Assembly (NCBI RefSeq): GCF_024748615.1
Contig: NZ_CP087168.1
Span: 3,658,001 to 3,722,000, forward strand
Reading direction: 5' to 3'
Origin: Pseudomonas sp. B21-048
GTDB lineage: Bacteria; Pseudomonadota; Gammaproteobacteria; Pseudomonadales; Pseudomonadaceae
DNA: 64,000 nucleotides
In this document: piece by piece, positions 38,710-49,056 of the stretch
Layout: every line of letters begins with the position of its first letter
How positions within the stretch are numbered: the first letter of the stretch is position 1
The notes under the pieces: model-generated
What the model saw: only the letters and a program-made list of their open reading frames with translations
What the model was told of the DNA's origin: nothing
Databases searched by the model: none
Program-made: the position numbers and the translations under genes

Positions 38710-41700
38710 TTAGAAATCCCGCTTGTAGAAGATGTCCAGCGAACTGGCCACGCCGCTGGCGGCTTCGAGGTAGACCTTTTTGCTCAGCTTGTAACGCAAG
38801 GCGATGGTGTTGGCCGGCTCGAATACCCCAACGCCATAACGCAGGCTGAGTTTTTCCGAGATGTTGCCGCTGGCCACCACGGCGGTGTTAGCGCCGCTGC
38901 CCTGGGTATCAAGCTGGAAGTCCTGAATCCCCAAGTCCTTGGCCAACCCGCTGGTCACCCCGGAACTGCCCATCAAACCCAACCCGAGGGCAGCTTGGGC
39001 GAGCATGTTGTTGTCTTCACCGGTAGCGCTCAATGGACGGCCCAGCACCAGATAGGACAACGCCTGCTCCTGACTCATCGCCGGTTCAGAAAAGATCTGC
39101 GTGGTCGGCTGCTCGGCACTGCCACTCAGGCGAATGCCGGCGATGACATCGTCGGTCTGGCGAATCGCTTCGATGTCCAGGTACGGCTGATCGATGGGAC
39201 CTGCAAACAGCAACCGCGCCCGGCGCACCGTCAGCCGCTGACCGTAGGCGCGATAACGCCCGTCGTTGAGCCACAGCTCGCCTCGAGTATCCATGTTGTC
39301 ACCGATGTGCACATGACCTTGCAAGTTGGCGGTCAGGCCAAACCCGGTAAAACTCAGCTTGTCCTCCCCCACCACCACATCGATGTCCATCGCCATGGCC
39401 ATCGGCGGTTTACCCTCTTCGGTCTGCTGACCGACGATCACCGTGTCATCGGAAACCTTGACCGTCGATGGCGGCAGTTCGCGCACGGTGATTTCGCCCT
39501 TGGGTACCAGCACCTTGCCGACGATTGCCAGTTTGTCGTCCTTCATGGAGATCTTCAGGTCCGGCGCGACTTCCAGCGCGGCGTAGGGTTCGACGGTGAC
39601 CGGTAAGTGCGAGCCCTTGAGCGCAAGATCCACCACCAGCGCCTGACCCCAGGCGATGTTGCCATTGAGGCTGCCCTGCCCGGTCTTGCCGCTTTTCCAA
39701 CCGCCGTTCAGTTGCACGGTTTCGCCGGCAATCATGGCTTGAAGTTGCAAGGCTTCGAGCGCCATCGGCAATTCAGGCCCGGAGATTTCACCGTCGCGCA
39801 GCTCAAGGTTGCCGTTGACCAGCGGCGCCAGCAGTCCGCCGGACAATGTGCCGCTGCCACTCAAATGCCCGGTGAGTTTCTCGACCATCGGCACAAACGG
39901 CCGTGCCACCGACAAGTCCAGACCACTGAGGCGGAATGAACCGGTCAGCGGTTTGTTCTTCGGTATCGGATTGATCTGCGCCTGAACCATCAGTTCACCG
40001 AGTTTGCCGCCGACAAAATTGAGGTCGGTGTCGATGCGTTTTGGCGTGAGTTTGCTGGTGAGTTTCAGGGTCTGGTACGGAAAATCCAGCCATTGCTCCT
40101 TCTCACGCATACGCAACGTGCCGCCACTGGCGTCGATGCTGACCAGACCGTTCGGACCGCTGGCCGGCAAGTCAAGTTGCAGATCGGCGTTGAGCTTGCC
40201 CTTCCAGGCGAAATCCTTCGGCAGCCATTGCGCCAAGCTGTCGATGGGGAATTGCTTGAGGTGGTAACGCAGCTTCGGCTCGGGCATCAAACGCTGGTCT
40301 TCGCCGCACAGGCTGGCCGGGCCGGACATCCAGCAATGGGCGCCGAAGGTGATTTTGCCGTCCGCCAGTCGCTCGAGTTTCGCCGGATTTTGCAGTTTCC
40401 AGTCCTGACCGCCCGCCTGGATATCACCACTGGCCAGACGCCCGCGCCAATTGCCCTTGTCCAGCGTGCCGTCGAGACCGAGCGCCAGTTTCAGCTTCGG
40501 TCCTTGCAGGTCGAGGGCGAGTTTCTGGTTTTTGATGTCGCCCTGACCGCTGGCAGTCAACGTGCCCAGTGACGTGTCGCCGGTCTGAATGCCGCTGCCC
40601 TTGAGGTCGATCTTCGCCCGCTGAGCGCTGTCGAGGGTGGCGTCCAGATTGAGGCTTTGCAGGCGATTGTCTTCGAAGGCCAGTTGCGTGCCTTGCAGGC
40701 CGAGTTTGCCTTGTGGCGCCTTGAGTGTGCCGGCGACATCGACCCGGCCATTGAGCTGACCGCGCAGTTGCGGCCAAAGCTGGGCCAGACGCGGCAGCTT
40801 GATGTCGATCCGGCCGGCGAGTGTCTGTTGCAGGCTGCCTTGGCCGTTGATGCTGTTGTCACCGAGGCGAATCTGCAACGCGCTGAGGTTCCATTGCTCG
40901 CCGCCGCCATCGGCCTTGGCTTGCAATATGGCCGGTTGCCCGCGCAGCTTGCCTTTCAGGTCCAGGTCGGCGGTCAGGCTGAGTTTTTCATTCTTCATCT
41001 CGCCTTTGCTGCGCAAGGGACCGGCCAACGAGCCCGGTAGCTCCGCGAGCCAGTACGCCGGGTTGATCGCCGAGAGGTCCAGCGCCGTATCCCAGGCGAT
41101 ACCGTCGGCAAACTGTAGGTTCAGGTGCCCTTCGGCCTTGCCCTGCCCGGCTTCGAGTTTGAATTGCGGCAGGTGAATTTTGGTCAAGTCGCCGCTGAAC
41201 GGGCTGTTCAGGCTGAACGCCCCGGCCGGGCCATCCAGCGCGGCTTTGAAATTACCGATGTAGTTGCCGTCGGTGTAGGAGACTTCACCATTGAAGCTGC
41301 GCAGCGCCACTTGCGGCTCGTCGATCAGCGGATAGAGACGGTGCCACGGGAAATCCAGCCAATCGATTTTCGCCTCAGCGCTCAGGCCTTTACTCCAGTC
41401 CACAAGCCCGGTGAGCTTGAGGCTTTGTTTGTCGTTGGCCGTCAGGTCAAGGCCGGCGATCTGCGCACCCCTGGCGTCGACCTTGCCTTGCAGCAACAGC
41501 GCAACCGGGCCTTGCTCTGCGGGTAACGTGGCTTTGCCTAGCAACTGGTAACCGTTTTTCAGGTCGCCGTCGCCGGTGAGTTCCAGTTGATTGAGTTGCA
41601 GGGTATCCGGCAACCCGGCGCTGGGTTTGAAGCCGTCGGCGGTGATCCGCACTTTGGCCGGCAGATTTTCCACCAGCGGTTGCAGTTCGCCGGTGAGTTG

Positions 41701-42378
41701 CCCGTTCAGGTAGCCACTGCTGTCGGCTTTCAGGTTCAGGGTTTTCAGCAGATCGCCGTCGACTTTCAGGGCCAGAGCCCAAGGCTCGGGGGCCGGCAGG
41801 GTCAGTTTGCCCTCGGCTTTGAGCGGCCAGTTGCCAGAAGGTTGCAGCAGGCCGGACAGGTTCAGGCTCAGTTCATCACGCTGTAAATGCACCGAGTCGA
41901 TCTGCAAACCTTTCTCGGTCCAGTGCGCTGCCAATTGCAGTCCCTTGAGCTCTTCGCTGCCGTTGAACAGCAGACGGCCGATTTTGACATCGCCCAATTC
42001 GATGGCCAGCGGCAATTTCAAATCCGGGAGACTGATCGGGCCGCTGCTTTGCTCTTCCACGCCCGACGGGAATTGCAGGCTGACCTGCTCGGCCTGCAAT
42101 TGCTCGATGCACAATGCCATGCGCATCAGGCACAGCGGCGACCAGGCGAAAATCGCTTTGCTCAGCTCAACCCTGCTGCTGTCCTGCTGCCACACCAGAT
42201 GCTCGGCGCTCCACTGCCCACCCAAACGGCCCTGGAAATTCTCCACGGTCAAACCCGGCACAAACCCGAGCGCCCAACGACTGCCCGTCGGAGTGCCCAG
42301 CACGGTGACCAGCGTCAGCACGATCAGCATCAGCAGCGCCGGAATCGCCAGCAGCGTTATTTTCAAACCACGCTTCAC
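38710..42378 (-). CDS. tamB: Translocation and assembly module protein TamB
   Basis: A 1222-residue AsmA-like inner-membrane-anchored protein. The N-terminal helix (ITLLAIPALLMLIVLTLVTVL) anchors it. The long middle is a series of short beta strands forming the hydrophobic groove that carries phospholipids toward the outer membrane. The C-terminal DUF490 domain (about 870-1222) contains VVGEDKLSFTGFGLTANLQG, RLLFAGPIDQPYLDIEAIRQ and ends in the KRDF strand. Overlaps tamA by four bases, the standard tamAB arrangement. Length normal. Confidence 0.95.
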   Translation of the reverse strand: MKRGLKITLLAIPALLMLIVLTLVTVLGTPTGSRWALGFVPGLTVENFQGRLGGQWSAEHLVWQQDSSRVELSKAIFAWSPLCLMRMALCIEQLQAEQVSLQFPSGVEEQSSGPISLPDLKLPLAIELGDVKIGRLLFNGSEELKGLQLAAHWTEKGLQIDSVHLQRDELSLNLSGLLQPSGNWPLKAEGKLTLPAPEPWALALKVDGDLLKTLNLKADSSGYLNGQLTGELQPLVENLPAKVRITADGFKPSAGLPDTLQLNQLELTGDGDLKNGYQLLGKATLPAEQGPVALLLQGKVDARGAQIAGLDLTANDKQSLKLTGLVDWSKGLSAEAKIDWLDFPWHRLYPLIDEPQVALRSFNGEVSYTDGNYIGNFKAALDGPAGAFSLNSPFSGDLTKIHLPQFKLEAGQGKAEGHLNLQFADGIAWDTALDLSAINPAYWLAELPGSLAGPLRSKGEMKNEKLSLTADLDLKGKLRGQPAILQAKADGGGEQWNLSALQIRLGDNSINGQGSLQQTLAGRIDIKLPRLAQLWPQLRGQLNGRVDVAGTLKAPQGKLGLQGTQLAFEDNRLQSLNLDATLDSAQRAKIDLKGSGIQTGDTSLGTLTASGQGDIKNQKLALDLQGPKLKLALGLDGTLDKGNWRGRLASGDIQAGGQDWKLQNPAKLERLADGKITFGAHCWMSGPASLCGEDQRLMPEPKLRYHLKQFPIDSLAQWLPKDFAWKGKLNADLQLDLPASGPNGLVSIDASGGTLRMREKEQWLDFPYQTLKLTSKLTPKRIDTDLNFVGGKLGELMVQAQINPIPKNKPLTGSFRLSGLDLSVARPFVPMVEKLTGHLSGSGTLSGGLLAPLVNGNLELRDGEISGPELPMALEALQLQAMIAGETVQLNGGWKSGKTGQGSLNGNIAWGQALVVDLALKGSHLPVTVEPYAALEVAPDLKISMKDDKLAIVGKVLVPKGEITVRELPPSTVKVSDDTVIVGQQTEEGKPPMAMAMDIDVVVGEDKLSFTGFGLTANLQGHVHIGDNMDTRGELWLNDGRYRAYGQRLTVRRARLLFAGPIDQPYLDIEAIRQTDDVIAGIRLSGSAEQPTTQIFSEPAMSQEQALSYLVLGRPLSATGEDNNMLAQAALGLGLMGSSGVTSGLAKDLGIQDFQLDTQGSGANTAVVASGNISEKLSLRYGVGVFEPANTIALRYKLSKKVYLEAASGVASSLDIFYKRDF

Positions 42379-44102
42379 AGCTCAGGCCCCATGGAAAAGT
42401 GCAGTCGAATGCCGCCGTCATCGTCCATCGCGTGGGCCAGGTCGAGGCGAATCGGCCCCACCGGCGAAACCCAGCGTACGCCGATACCGACACCCGTCTT
42501 CAGGTTCGGCAGTTCGAGTGTGTTGAAGGAGTTGCCCTGGTCAATGAAGGTAGCGACCCGCCATTTTTCGGCGATTGAGTATTGATACTCGACGCTGCCG
42601 GCCACCATGTAGCGGCCACCGATACGGTCGCCATCGGAGTTTTCCGGGGACAGGCTCTGATAGTCGTAACCGCGCACGCTCTGATCGCCACCGGCGAAGA
42701 AGCGCAAGGACGGCGGCACCGATTTGTAGCCGTTGGTGGCGCTGCCGCCGACCTGCACCCGACCGAGCAAGCGGTGTTTGTCGAAGACCGTGGTCAGGCC
42801 TTTGACCAGCGCCGTGCCGTAGACCAGATTGGTGTCCGAAGCCAATCCTTCCTTGGCGACTTTGGTTTCGAATTGCAGGCGATAGCCGTTGTGCGGATCG
42901 ATGCGGTTGTCGCTTTTCAGGTACGAATAGCTCACGCCGGGCATCAGTAAGGTGCTGAGCCCCGAATCGTCACCGAGTTGGTATTCCTCGCGTTGCCACT
43001 TGAGCGACACCACCCGCTGCCAGCCGCTGGGCAACTTGCTGTGCCACTCGGGGCCAAGGGTCAGCAGTTTACTGAGGGTGTCGGTGCCAGCGATTTCTTC
43101 ATATTGATAACCCCCGGCAAAGCGCAGCTTGTCGGTCAATGGGGGGTCCAGCGGAACGTCGTAAAACAGCCCGACGTTCTGCCGTGGCGCCGAAATTTCG
43201 GCCTCCCAGCCATAGCTGTGCCCCTGAGGATTAACCCAATGGCGAGTCCAGTTGGCTTTGACCCGTGGACCGACGTCGGTGGAAAAGCCCAGACCAAGAC
43301 CCATGGTCCGTGGCTTGCGGGTTTCCAGTTTGACCGCCACCGGAATCACATCGTCCTTGGACGCGGTCGGTGCTGCGTCCACGCGTACACCCTCGAAGTA
43401 ACCGCTCGACTGCAACGCCTGATTGAGTTCGGCGATCAGTTCAGAGTCATAGGGCGCACCGGCCTTGAACGGCACCATGCGTTGCAGGAGGTCTTCGTCG
43501 AACGGCGTATCGCCTTCAAAACTGACCTTGCCCAGCGCATAGCGTGGGCCGCTGTCGTAGATCAATTCAATATCGGCGACGCCTGCACGCGGGTCCACCA
43601 ACAGCTTTTGACGGGTGAAACGCCCACTGAAAAAACCGTAGCGCGAGGCCTGGTTCTGGATCAGCCGCTTGGCGTCTTCGTAACGGCCATGGTTAAGCAC
43701 TGCGCCGGGTTTCAGCAGGTCGCTTTTCGGTACACGAAAGGATTTGAACGAGGCCGCGGGGCCATCGATGCGCACCGTAACGTTGCGCAAATGGATTGGC
43801 TCGCCGGGGTCGATGTTCAGCACCAGGCGCGGCGTCTTGCCGCCCTTCACGTCACTTTCAATCTGTGGCTGGTAATAGCCCAAGGCCTGGGCGGCCTTGC
43901 GCGCCTGTTCTTCGGCGCCGCGACTGAAGCGTTGCAAGGCTTCTTCATCGCGATCGCCGAGGCTACCGATATAGCCTTCTATATTGGCCTTCAGTTCATC
44001 GTTGGACGGTTTGATCCGCACATCCAATTCACTTTGCGCCAGTGCCGCACAGCTGGAAATCAGCATCAACACGCCACTGGTAAATCTTCCGGAAAACTTC
44101 AT
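42375..44102 (-). CDS. tamA: Translocation and assembly module outer-membrane protein TamA
   Basis: A 575-residue Omp85-family protein. Residues 1-23 are a signal peptide (SGVLMLISSCAALAQS). Three POTRA domains follow (about 25-260), then the 16-stranded barrel (about 265-575), including the FAGGDQSVRGYDYQSL motif, the VRGY lid conserved in Omp85. It ends RLHFSMGPEL, a C-terminal beta strand. ATG 44102 gives the signal peptide directly; longer in-frame versions add unconserved sequence. Works with TamB in outer-membrane lipid or autotransporter insertion. Confidence 0.94.
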   Translation of the reverse strand: MKFSGRFTSGVLMLISSCAALAQSELDVRIKPSNDELKANIEGYIGSLGDRDEEALQRFSRGAEEQARKAAQALGYYQPQIESDVKGGKTPRLVLNIDPGEPIHLRNVTVRIDGPAASFKSFRVPKSDLLKPGAVLNHGRYEDAKRLIQNQASRYGFFSGRFTRQKLLVDPRAGVADIELIYDSGPRYALGKVSFEGDTPFDEDLLQRMVPFKAGAPYDSELIAELNQALQSSGYFEGVRVDAAPTASKDDVIPVAVKLETRKPRTMGLGLGFSTDVGPRVKANWTRHWVNPQGHSYGWEAEISAPRQNVGLFYDVPLDPPLTDKLRFAGGYQYEEIAGTDTLSKLLTLGPEWHSKLPSGWQRVVSLKWQREEYQLGDDSGLSTLLMPGVSYSYLKSDNRIDPHNGYRLQFETKVAKEGLASDTNLVYGTALVKGLTTVFDKHRLLGRVQVGGSATNGYKSVPPSLRFFAGGDQSVRGYDYQSLSPENSDGDRIGGRYMVAGSVEYQYSIAEKWRVATFIDQGNSFNTLELPNLKTGVGIGVRWVSPVGPIRLDLAHAMDDDGGIRLHFSMGPEL

Positions 44103-44166
44103 AGCGCGGATGCTATCACGAGCTTGGGAGCCTGATAGAGCCTGACCTGCCGCGAAATTTCTACTG

Positions 44167-44817
44167 TTATGCCGTTGCCGTTTGTAACACCTGCGGGTTG
44201 GCGTGGAAAAACACATGCTCGCGAATCGGCCCTACGGCTACTTCGCCGATTTCCTCATAGCCCTGACGCTTATAGAACTCCAGATAACGGGGATTGCCGG
44301 TGTCGAGGATCACGCCTTGGGAGTGTTCATCGACGGCGCACCAGTTATGCACCGCTTGCAGCAATTGTTCACCGAAATGTTTGCCCTGAAATTGCGGGTG
44401 AATCCCCAGCAAAGGCAAAACATGCACCGAGTCGGACGGCACGCACGCCATCACGGCGGCGTGGTAATCGAGGTAGCGTCGGGTACAACGAAACCCGGTG
44501 CTGAGCACCATTCGCAGGCGCCAGGCCCAGCTTTCGGTGATGCCCAGCCGGCGTTGCGGCGGCGCGATCAGGGCGATGCCGATCAAGCGGTCATTCACCA
44601 GTAGGCCGATGGCCGGCAAATCCTGAAGAAAGTGTTGCTTGACCAGTTCGCGTACCGTTGCCCTTACTCGTTGTTCATAACCGGGGCGTTCGGCTTCGAA
44701 CAGATAGCCGAACGTCGGCTCGTGCCGGTACGCCTGGTACAACAGGGAGCGTGCTTCGCGGGAATAGCCGCTGTCGAGCATGTGAATATCGGCGATGACG
44801 GTCGAGGTTTCGGGCAT
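44167..44817 (-). CDS. GNAT family N-acetyltransferase
   Basis: A 216-residue protein. The acetyl-CoA binding core is VHVLPLLGIHPQFQGKHFGEQLLQ (motif A with Gln-x-x-Gly-x-His/Gly variants), followed by GVILDTGNPRYLEFYKRQGYEEIGE. The N-terminal half (LLYQAYRHEPTFGYLF) resembles a subset of Pseudomonas GNATs of unknown substrate. Upstream of tamA on the same strand with a 64-base gap; co-transcription is possible. Confidence 0.82.
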   Translation of the reverse strand: MPETSTVIADIHMLDSGYSREARSLLYQAYRHEPTFGYLFEAERPGYEQRVRATVRELVKQHFLQDLPAIGLLVNDRLIGIALIAPPQRRLGITESWAWRLRMVLSTGFRCTRRYLDYHAAVMACVPSDSVHVLPLLGIHPQFQGKHFGEQLLQAVHNWCAVDEHSQGVILDTGNPRYLEFYKRQGYEEIGEVAVGPIREHVFFHANPQVLQTATA

Positions 44818-44931
44818 AACGGTAGATCTCCCCTGGGGCGCGGCTCAAAAATGGCGGCGCTCTTATTGTTACGAGCGTGTTGGCGCTTGCACAGTTCCTG
44901 ACTGATCCGAAATCAGTGGTGGTACTTAAAC

Positions 44932-45007
44932 CGTCATCGCGAGCAGGCTCGCTCCCACAAGGTATAGACCAGACTCATAACCTGTGGGGGCGAGCCTGCT
45001 CGCGATT
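44932..45007. repeat. Inverted pair of REP elements
   Basis: CATCGCGAGCAGGCTCGCTC (44935-44954) mirrored by GGGCGAGCCTGCTCGCGAT (about 44988-45006). Same family as 20256-20345. The 302-base gap between the divergent GNAT and xthA genes contains this pair and presumably the xthA promoter; nothing else seen. Confidence 0.85.
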
Positions 45008-45119
45008 AGGCTATAACGGCCTACACAAAGCCGACAGGCAAAAACGAATCCCCTCACCCCAAGGCTGGCCCCATTCCTACATGTCAGCTAGCATCGCACT
45101 TTTGCCAGGACTGCCGACC

Positions 45120-45932
45120 ATGAAGATCGTCTCCTTCAACATCAACGGGCTGCGCGCTCGCCCGCATCAGCTGGCGGCGCTGATTGAGAAACATCAACCG
45201 GACGTGATCGGCCTGCAGGAAACCAAAGTCCACGACGACCAGTTCCCCCTGGCCGAGGTTCAGGCGCTGGGTTATCACGTGTATTACCACGGGCAAAAGA
45301 GTCACTACGGCGTGGCCCTGCTCTCGCGCCAGGAACCGATTGCCTTATACAAAGGTTTTACCTCTGACGAAGAAGACGCCCAGCGACGCTTCATCTGGGG
45401 CACGTTCGCCGACGCCAATGGCGTGCCGGTGACCATCATGAACGGCTATTTCCCACAGGGCGAAAGCCGCGATCACCCCACCAAATTCCCGGCCAAGGAA
45501 CGTTTCTACAGCGATTTGCAGCAGTTGCTGGAAAGCCAGTTCAGCAACGATCAGCCGATTGTGGTGATGGGCGACGTGAACATTTCCCCGGAAGACTGCG
45601 ACATCGGCATCGGCCCGGACAACATGAAACGCTGGCTGAAAACCGGCAAATGCAGCTTCCTGCCCGAAGAACGCGAATGGATGGCCCGCCTGAAGAATTG
45701 GGGCCTGGTGGACAGTTTCCGTCACCTGAACCCGGACGTTGCCGACCGTTTCAGCTGGTTCGACTACCGCAGCCGCGGGTTTGAAGATGAGCCCAAGCGC
45801 GGGCTGCGGATTGACCTGATCATGGCGTCCCATGGGTTGTTGCCGCGAGTGAAGGATGCCGGCGTGGATTACGATCTGCGCGGGATGGAAAAACCTTCCG
45901 ATCACGCACCGATCTGGCTTGAGTTGAGCTGA
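45120..45932 (+). CDS. xthA: Exodeoxyribonuclease III (AP endonuclease)
   Basis: A 270-residue EEP-fold nuclease that repairs abasic sites and 3' damage. The catalytic features are [10 protein letters not shown] (Asn), [13 protein letters not shown] (metal-binding Glu), [30 protein letters not shown] (Asp/Asn pair) and the terminal [13 protein letters not shown] (Asp-His). The ATG at 45120 is chosen because it yields the exact family N terminus [12 protein letters not shown]; upstream in-frame sequence runs through the REP pair. Confidence 0.95.
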   Translation: MKIVSFNINGLRARPHQLAALIEKHQPDVIGLQETKVHDDQFPLAEVQALGYHVYYHGQKSHYGVALLSRQEPIALYKGFTSDEEDAQRRFIWGTFADANGVPVTIMNGYFPQGESRDHPTKFPAKERFYSDLQQLLESQFSNDQPIVVMGDVNISPEDCDIGIGPDNMKRWLKTGKCSFLPEEREWMARLKNWGLVDSFRHLNPDVADRFSWFDYRSRGFEDEPKRGLRIDLIMASHGLLPRVKDAGVDYDLRGMEKPSDHAPIWLELS

Positions 45933-45943
45933 TCCGGTTTTGC

Positions 45944-46057
45944 TGATCGTTCCCACGCACAGCAAAGGAATGCATCGCGTGACGCTCTGCGTCACATTCA
46001 AGAGCGGAACGCGGAGCGTCCCCGGCGGCGTTCCCACGCAGAGCGTGGGAACGATCA
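45944..46057. repeat. Long intergenic inverted repeat, copy 4 (diverged)
   Basis: Begins TGATCGTTCCCACG and ends CGTGGGAACGATCA. Internal sequence includes GACGCTCTGCGTCACATTC and GGAACGCGGAGCGTCC. About 114 bases, in the gap between xthA and the next gene on the same strand. Confidence 0.85.
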
Positions 46058-46124
46058 CTGTCATCGTTCAGAAACCTTACTGACTTATTCTCCCGGCACT
46101 TTCCCAGGCTTATCAGGTGCCGGC

Positions 46125-47465
46125 ATGACGCTGCGCGTGTTGTTTCTGTCGATGCTCACCTCTCTGCTGCCGTTGACGGTGTCGGCTAGCGATTTGCCGA
46201 CGCCCGAACGTGGCTCGGTGCTGCGTATCCAGGGCTCCAACACCATTGGCGCGGCATTGGGCCCAGCGCTAGTCGAGGGTTTGATGCACGAACAGGGCCT
46301 GCTCAAAGTTCACCGTGAAACCCCGGACAAAGCCAACGAACAACGCATCGTCGGCGAAACCGTTCACGGACGCCGAGTCGAAGTGGAGGTCGCGGCCCAC
46401 GGTTCCAGCACTGGATTCAAAGCCCTGAAAAATGCCGCTGCCGATCTCGCGGCCTCCTCGCGCCCGATCAAGAACAGCGAACGGCTGGATCTGGAGCCGC
46501 TGGGCGATCTGAAAAGCCCGGCTGCCGAGCAAGTCATCGCCATCGATGGGCTGGTAATCATCCTTCATCCGCTCAATCCGCTGAAGCAACTCAACACCGT
46601 ACAACTGGCGCGAATCTTCAGCGGCGAAGCGAAAACCTGGGAAGAACTCGGCGGCACCGGTGGGGCAATTCATCTCTATGCGCGGGATGATCAATCGGGC
46701 ACCTATGACACGTTCAAGGAACTGGTCCTCAACCTGCGTGGGAAAACGCTGAGCGGCAACGCGAAACGGTTCGAATCCAGCGAGCAATTGTCCGACGCAG
46801 TCAGTCTGGACCCGCAAGGCATCGGTTTCATCGGGCTGCCTTATGTGCGCCAGGCCAAAGCCGTGGCCATTGTCGATGGCGACTCCCAGGCCATGCTGCC
46901 GCTCAACAGCCTGATCGCGACGGAAGATTATCCGCTGTCCCGTAGGCTGTTCTTTTACCTGCCGCCGACCGGGAAAAATCCTTGGGCCCAGGCCTTGGTG
47001 AAGTTTGCCCAAAGCAGCAAAGGCCAGGCGATTGTCGCGGCCAATGGCTTTATCGCGCAGACCGTTCTGGCCATGGCGGTCACGCCGAATGCGTTGATGC
47101 CCGAGGGCTATCAGGCGCTCAGCCGCCATGCCCAGCGACTGACGGTGAATTTCCGTTTCGAAGAAGGCAGCGCGACGCTGGACAACAAGGCCCGACAAGA
47201 CCTGGTGCGGGTGCTCGACTATATAAAGCAGCACGATAAGACCAACCGACAGGTGACACTGGTAGGGTTTGGCGACGCCAAGAGCGACCCGGCGCGGGCT
47301 GACCTGCTGTCGAAATTGCGGGCCATGGCGGTGCGACGAGAGTTGGTGAAAAGCGGCGTGGTGTTTCGCGAGATTCGCGGTTTTGGTGCCGAAATGCCGG
47401 TGGCAGCCAACAGCGGGGATGAGGGGCGGATCAAGAATCGGCGGGTTGAGGTTTGGGTGTATTGA
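46125..47465 (+). CDS. Periplasmic PstS-like binding domain fused to an OmpA-type peptidoglycan-binding domain
   Basis: A 446-residue exported protein with two unrelated domains. Residues 1-22 are a signal peptide (LFLSMLTSLLPLTVSASD). Residues about 33-310 are a phosphate-binding-protein (PBP-like) domain: IQGSNTIGAALGPALVEG, GSSTGFKALKNAAADLAASSRPIK, ARDDQSGTYDTFKELVL. Residues about 335-446 are an OmpA C-terminal domain (VNFRFEEGSATLDNKARQDL, RRELVKSGVVFREIRGFGAE, GRIKNRRVEVWVY) that should tether it to peptidoglycan. No ABC transporter genes are adjacent, so uptake is doubtful; sensing or cell-wall retention of a ligand is an inference. Monocistronic. Confidence 0.8.
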   Translation: MTLRVLFLSMLTSLLPLTVSASDLPTPERGSVLRIQGSNTIGAALGPALVEGLMHEQGLLKVHRETPDKANEQRIVGETVHGRRVEVEVAAHGSSTGFKALKNAAADLAASSRPIKNSERLDLEPLGDLKSPAAEQVIAIDGLVIILHPLNPLKQLNTVQLARIFSGEAKTWEELGGTGGAIHLYARDDQSGTYDTFKELVLNLRGKTLSGNAKRFESSEQLSDAVSLDPQGIGFIGLPYVRQAKAVAIVDGDSQAMLPLNSLIATEDYPLSRRLFFYLPPTGKNPWAQALVKFAQSSKGQAIVAANGFIAQTVLAMAVTPNALMPEGYQALSRHAQRLTVNFRFEEGSATLDNKARQDLVRVLDYIKQHDKTNRQVTLVGFGDAKSDPARADLLSKLRAMAVRRELVKSGVVFREIRGFGAEMPVAANSGDEGRIKNRRVEVWVY

Positions 47466-47481
47466 AGTAAGCACCGACCAT

Positions 47482-47643
47482 TGTGGCGAGGGAGCTTGTC
47501 GGAACGCCGCACCGTCCCGCTCGACTGCGAAGCAGTCGCGAAATCAGACAACCCGGTACATCTGAAACAACCGTGCTGCCTGATTTGGGGCCGCTTCACG
47601 ACCCAGCGGGACGGTGCGGCGTTCCGACAAGCTCCCTCGCCAC
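47482..47643. repeat. Long inverted repeat with extended REP arms
   Basis: GTGGCGAGGGAGCTTGTCGG at 47483-47502 and the following AACGCCGCACCGTCCCGCT are mirrored at about 47605-47643 (AGCGGGACGGTGCGGCGTT, then CCGACAAGCTCCCTCGCCAC), giving arms near 39 bases. A central GACTGCGAAGCAGTC stem is also present. It lies between two convergent genes and probably terminates both. Confidence 0.9.
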
Positions 47644-47649
47644 GGGGTG

Positions 47650-48879
47650 TTACTGCCCGCTGCGCATCATCTCTTTCGGCACATACTTGCCAATCTCGAA
47701 CTTGCCGATCGCCGCGCGATGCACTTCGTCCGGGCCATCGGCCAGGCGCAGGGTGCGTTGCATGGCGTACATGTAGGCCAGCGGAAAATCGTTGGAAACC
47801 CCTGCCCCGCCATGGATCTGAATCGCCCGGTCGATCACCCGCAATGCCACGTTCGGCGCGACGACTTTGATCTGCGCGATTTCGCTCTTCGCCACCTTGT
47901 TACCGACGGTGTCCATCATGTACGCGGCTTTCAACGTTAGCAGGCGCGCCATGTCGATCTCCATCCGCGAGTCGGCAATTTTGTCGATGTTACCGCCTAG
48001 GCGGGCCAAGGGTTTGCCAAACGCGGTGCGGTTAACCGCACGTTTGCACATCAGCTCCAACGCACGCTCGGCCATGCCGATCGAACGCATGCAGTGGTGA
48101 ATCCGGCCCGGGCCAAGGCGACCCTGAGCTATTTCGAAGCCGCGTCCTTCACCCAACAGGACGTTTTCGTACGGCACCCGGACGTTTTCGAACAGTACTT
48201 CGGCGTGACCGTGAGGTGCGTCGTCATAACCGAACACCGGCAGCGGACGCACAATCTTCACGCCCGGGGTATCCACCGGCACCAGAATCATCGAGTGCTG
48301 CGCATGGCGCGGTGCCTCTGGATTGCTCAGGCCCATGAAAATCAGAATCTTGCAGCGTGGATCGCAGGCCCCCGACGTCCACCATTTCTTGCCGTTGATC
48401 ACCCACTCGTCGCCATCACGTACGGCGCGGGCGGCCATGTTGGTGGCGTCGGATGAGGCCACGTCCGGTTCGGTCATGGCGAATGCCGAGCGGATCTCGC
48501 CGCGCAACAGCGGTTCGAGCCAACGTTGCTTCTGCTCTTCATTGGCATAACGCACCAACACTTCCATGTTGCCGGTGTCTGGCGCGGAGCAATTGAACGG
48601 CTCAGGGCCCAGCAGCGAGCGGCCCATGATTTCCGCCAATGGCGCATATTCGAGGTTGGTCAGGCCGGCGCCGAGTTCGGATTCAGGCAGAAACAAATTC
48701 CACAGGCCTTCAGCCTTGGCCTTGAGTTTGAGTGCTTCCATGATCGCCGTCGGCTGCCAGCGATCGCCCTCGGCGACCTGGCGTTCGAACACCGCTTCGG
48801 CGGGGTAAACGTAGGTGTCCATGAACGCGGTCACGCGCTCACGCAGTTCTTGCACTTTGGGCGAATACGCGAAATCCAT
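47650..48879 (-). CDS. Acyl-CoA dehydrogenase
   Basis: A 409-residue FAD enzyme of the ACAD10/11-like subgroup. [17 protein letters not shown] and [16 protein letters not shown] are the family signatures for FAD/substrate binding. [24 protein letters not shown] and the terminal [31 protein letters not shown] contain the Arg/Glu-type catalytic region. It would introduce the 2,3-double bond in an acyl-CoA; chain length is not predictable. Start ATG 48879 with AAAGGTAG. The LysR gene 177 bases away on the opposite strand is the probable regulator. Confidence 0.88.
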   Translation of the reverse strand: MDFAYSPKVQELRERVTAFMDTYVYPAEAVFERQVAEGDRWQPTAIMEALKLKAKAEGLWNLFLPESELGAGLTNLEYAPLAEIMGRSLLGPEPFNCSAPDTGNMEVLVRYANEEQKQRWLEPLLRGEIRSAFAMTEPDVASSDATNMAARAVRDGDEWVINGKKWWTSGACDPRCKILIFMGLSNPEAPRHAQHSMILVPVDTPGVKIVRPLPVFGYDDAPHGHAEVLFENVRVPYENVLLGEGRGFEIAQGRLGPGRIHHCMRSIGMAERALELMCKRAVNRTAFGKPLARLGGNIDKIADSRMEIDMARLLTLKAAYMMDTVGNKVAKSEIAQIKVVAPNVALRVIDRAIQIHGGAGVSNDFPLAYMYAMQRTLRLADGPDEVHRAAIGKFEIGKYVPKEMMRSGQ

Positions 48880-49056
48880 GGGCAGCTCTACCTTTTAAAC
48901 AGAGGGTTCAGAGGTGTTGTTCAGGTCATGCAATCGATGCTAGAACAGCGCTGATAATTTACCTAGCCTATTCTCGGCGTGTATTAACATTCATCACCGA
49001 TATATGATCGACTGATCGAGCTACCTCCTAAAACAATAAGCAGAGAGCGCAAAGCA

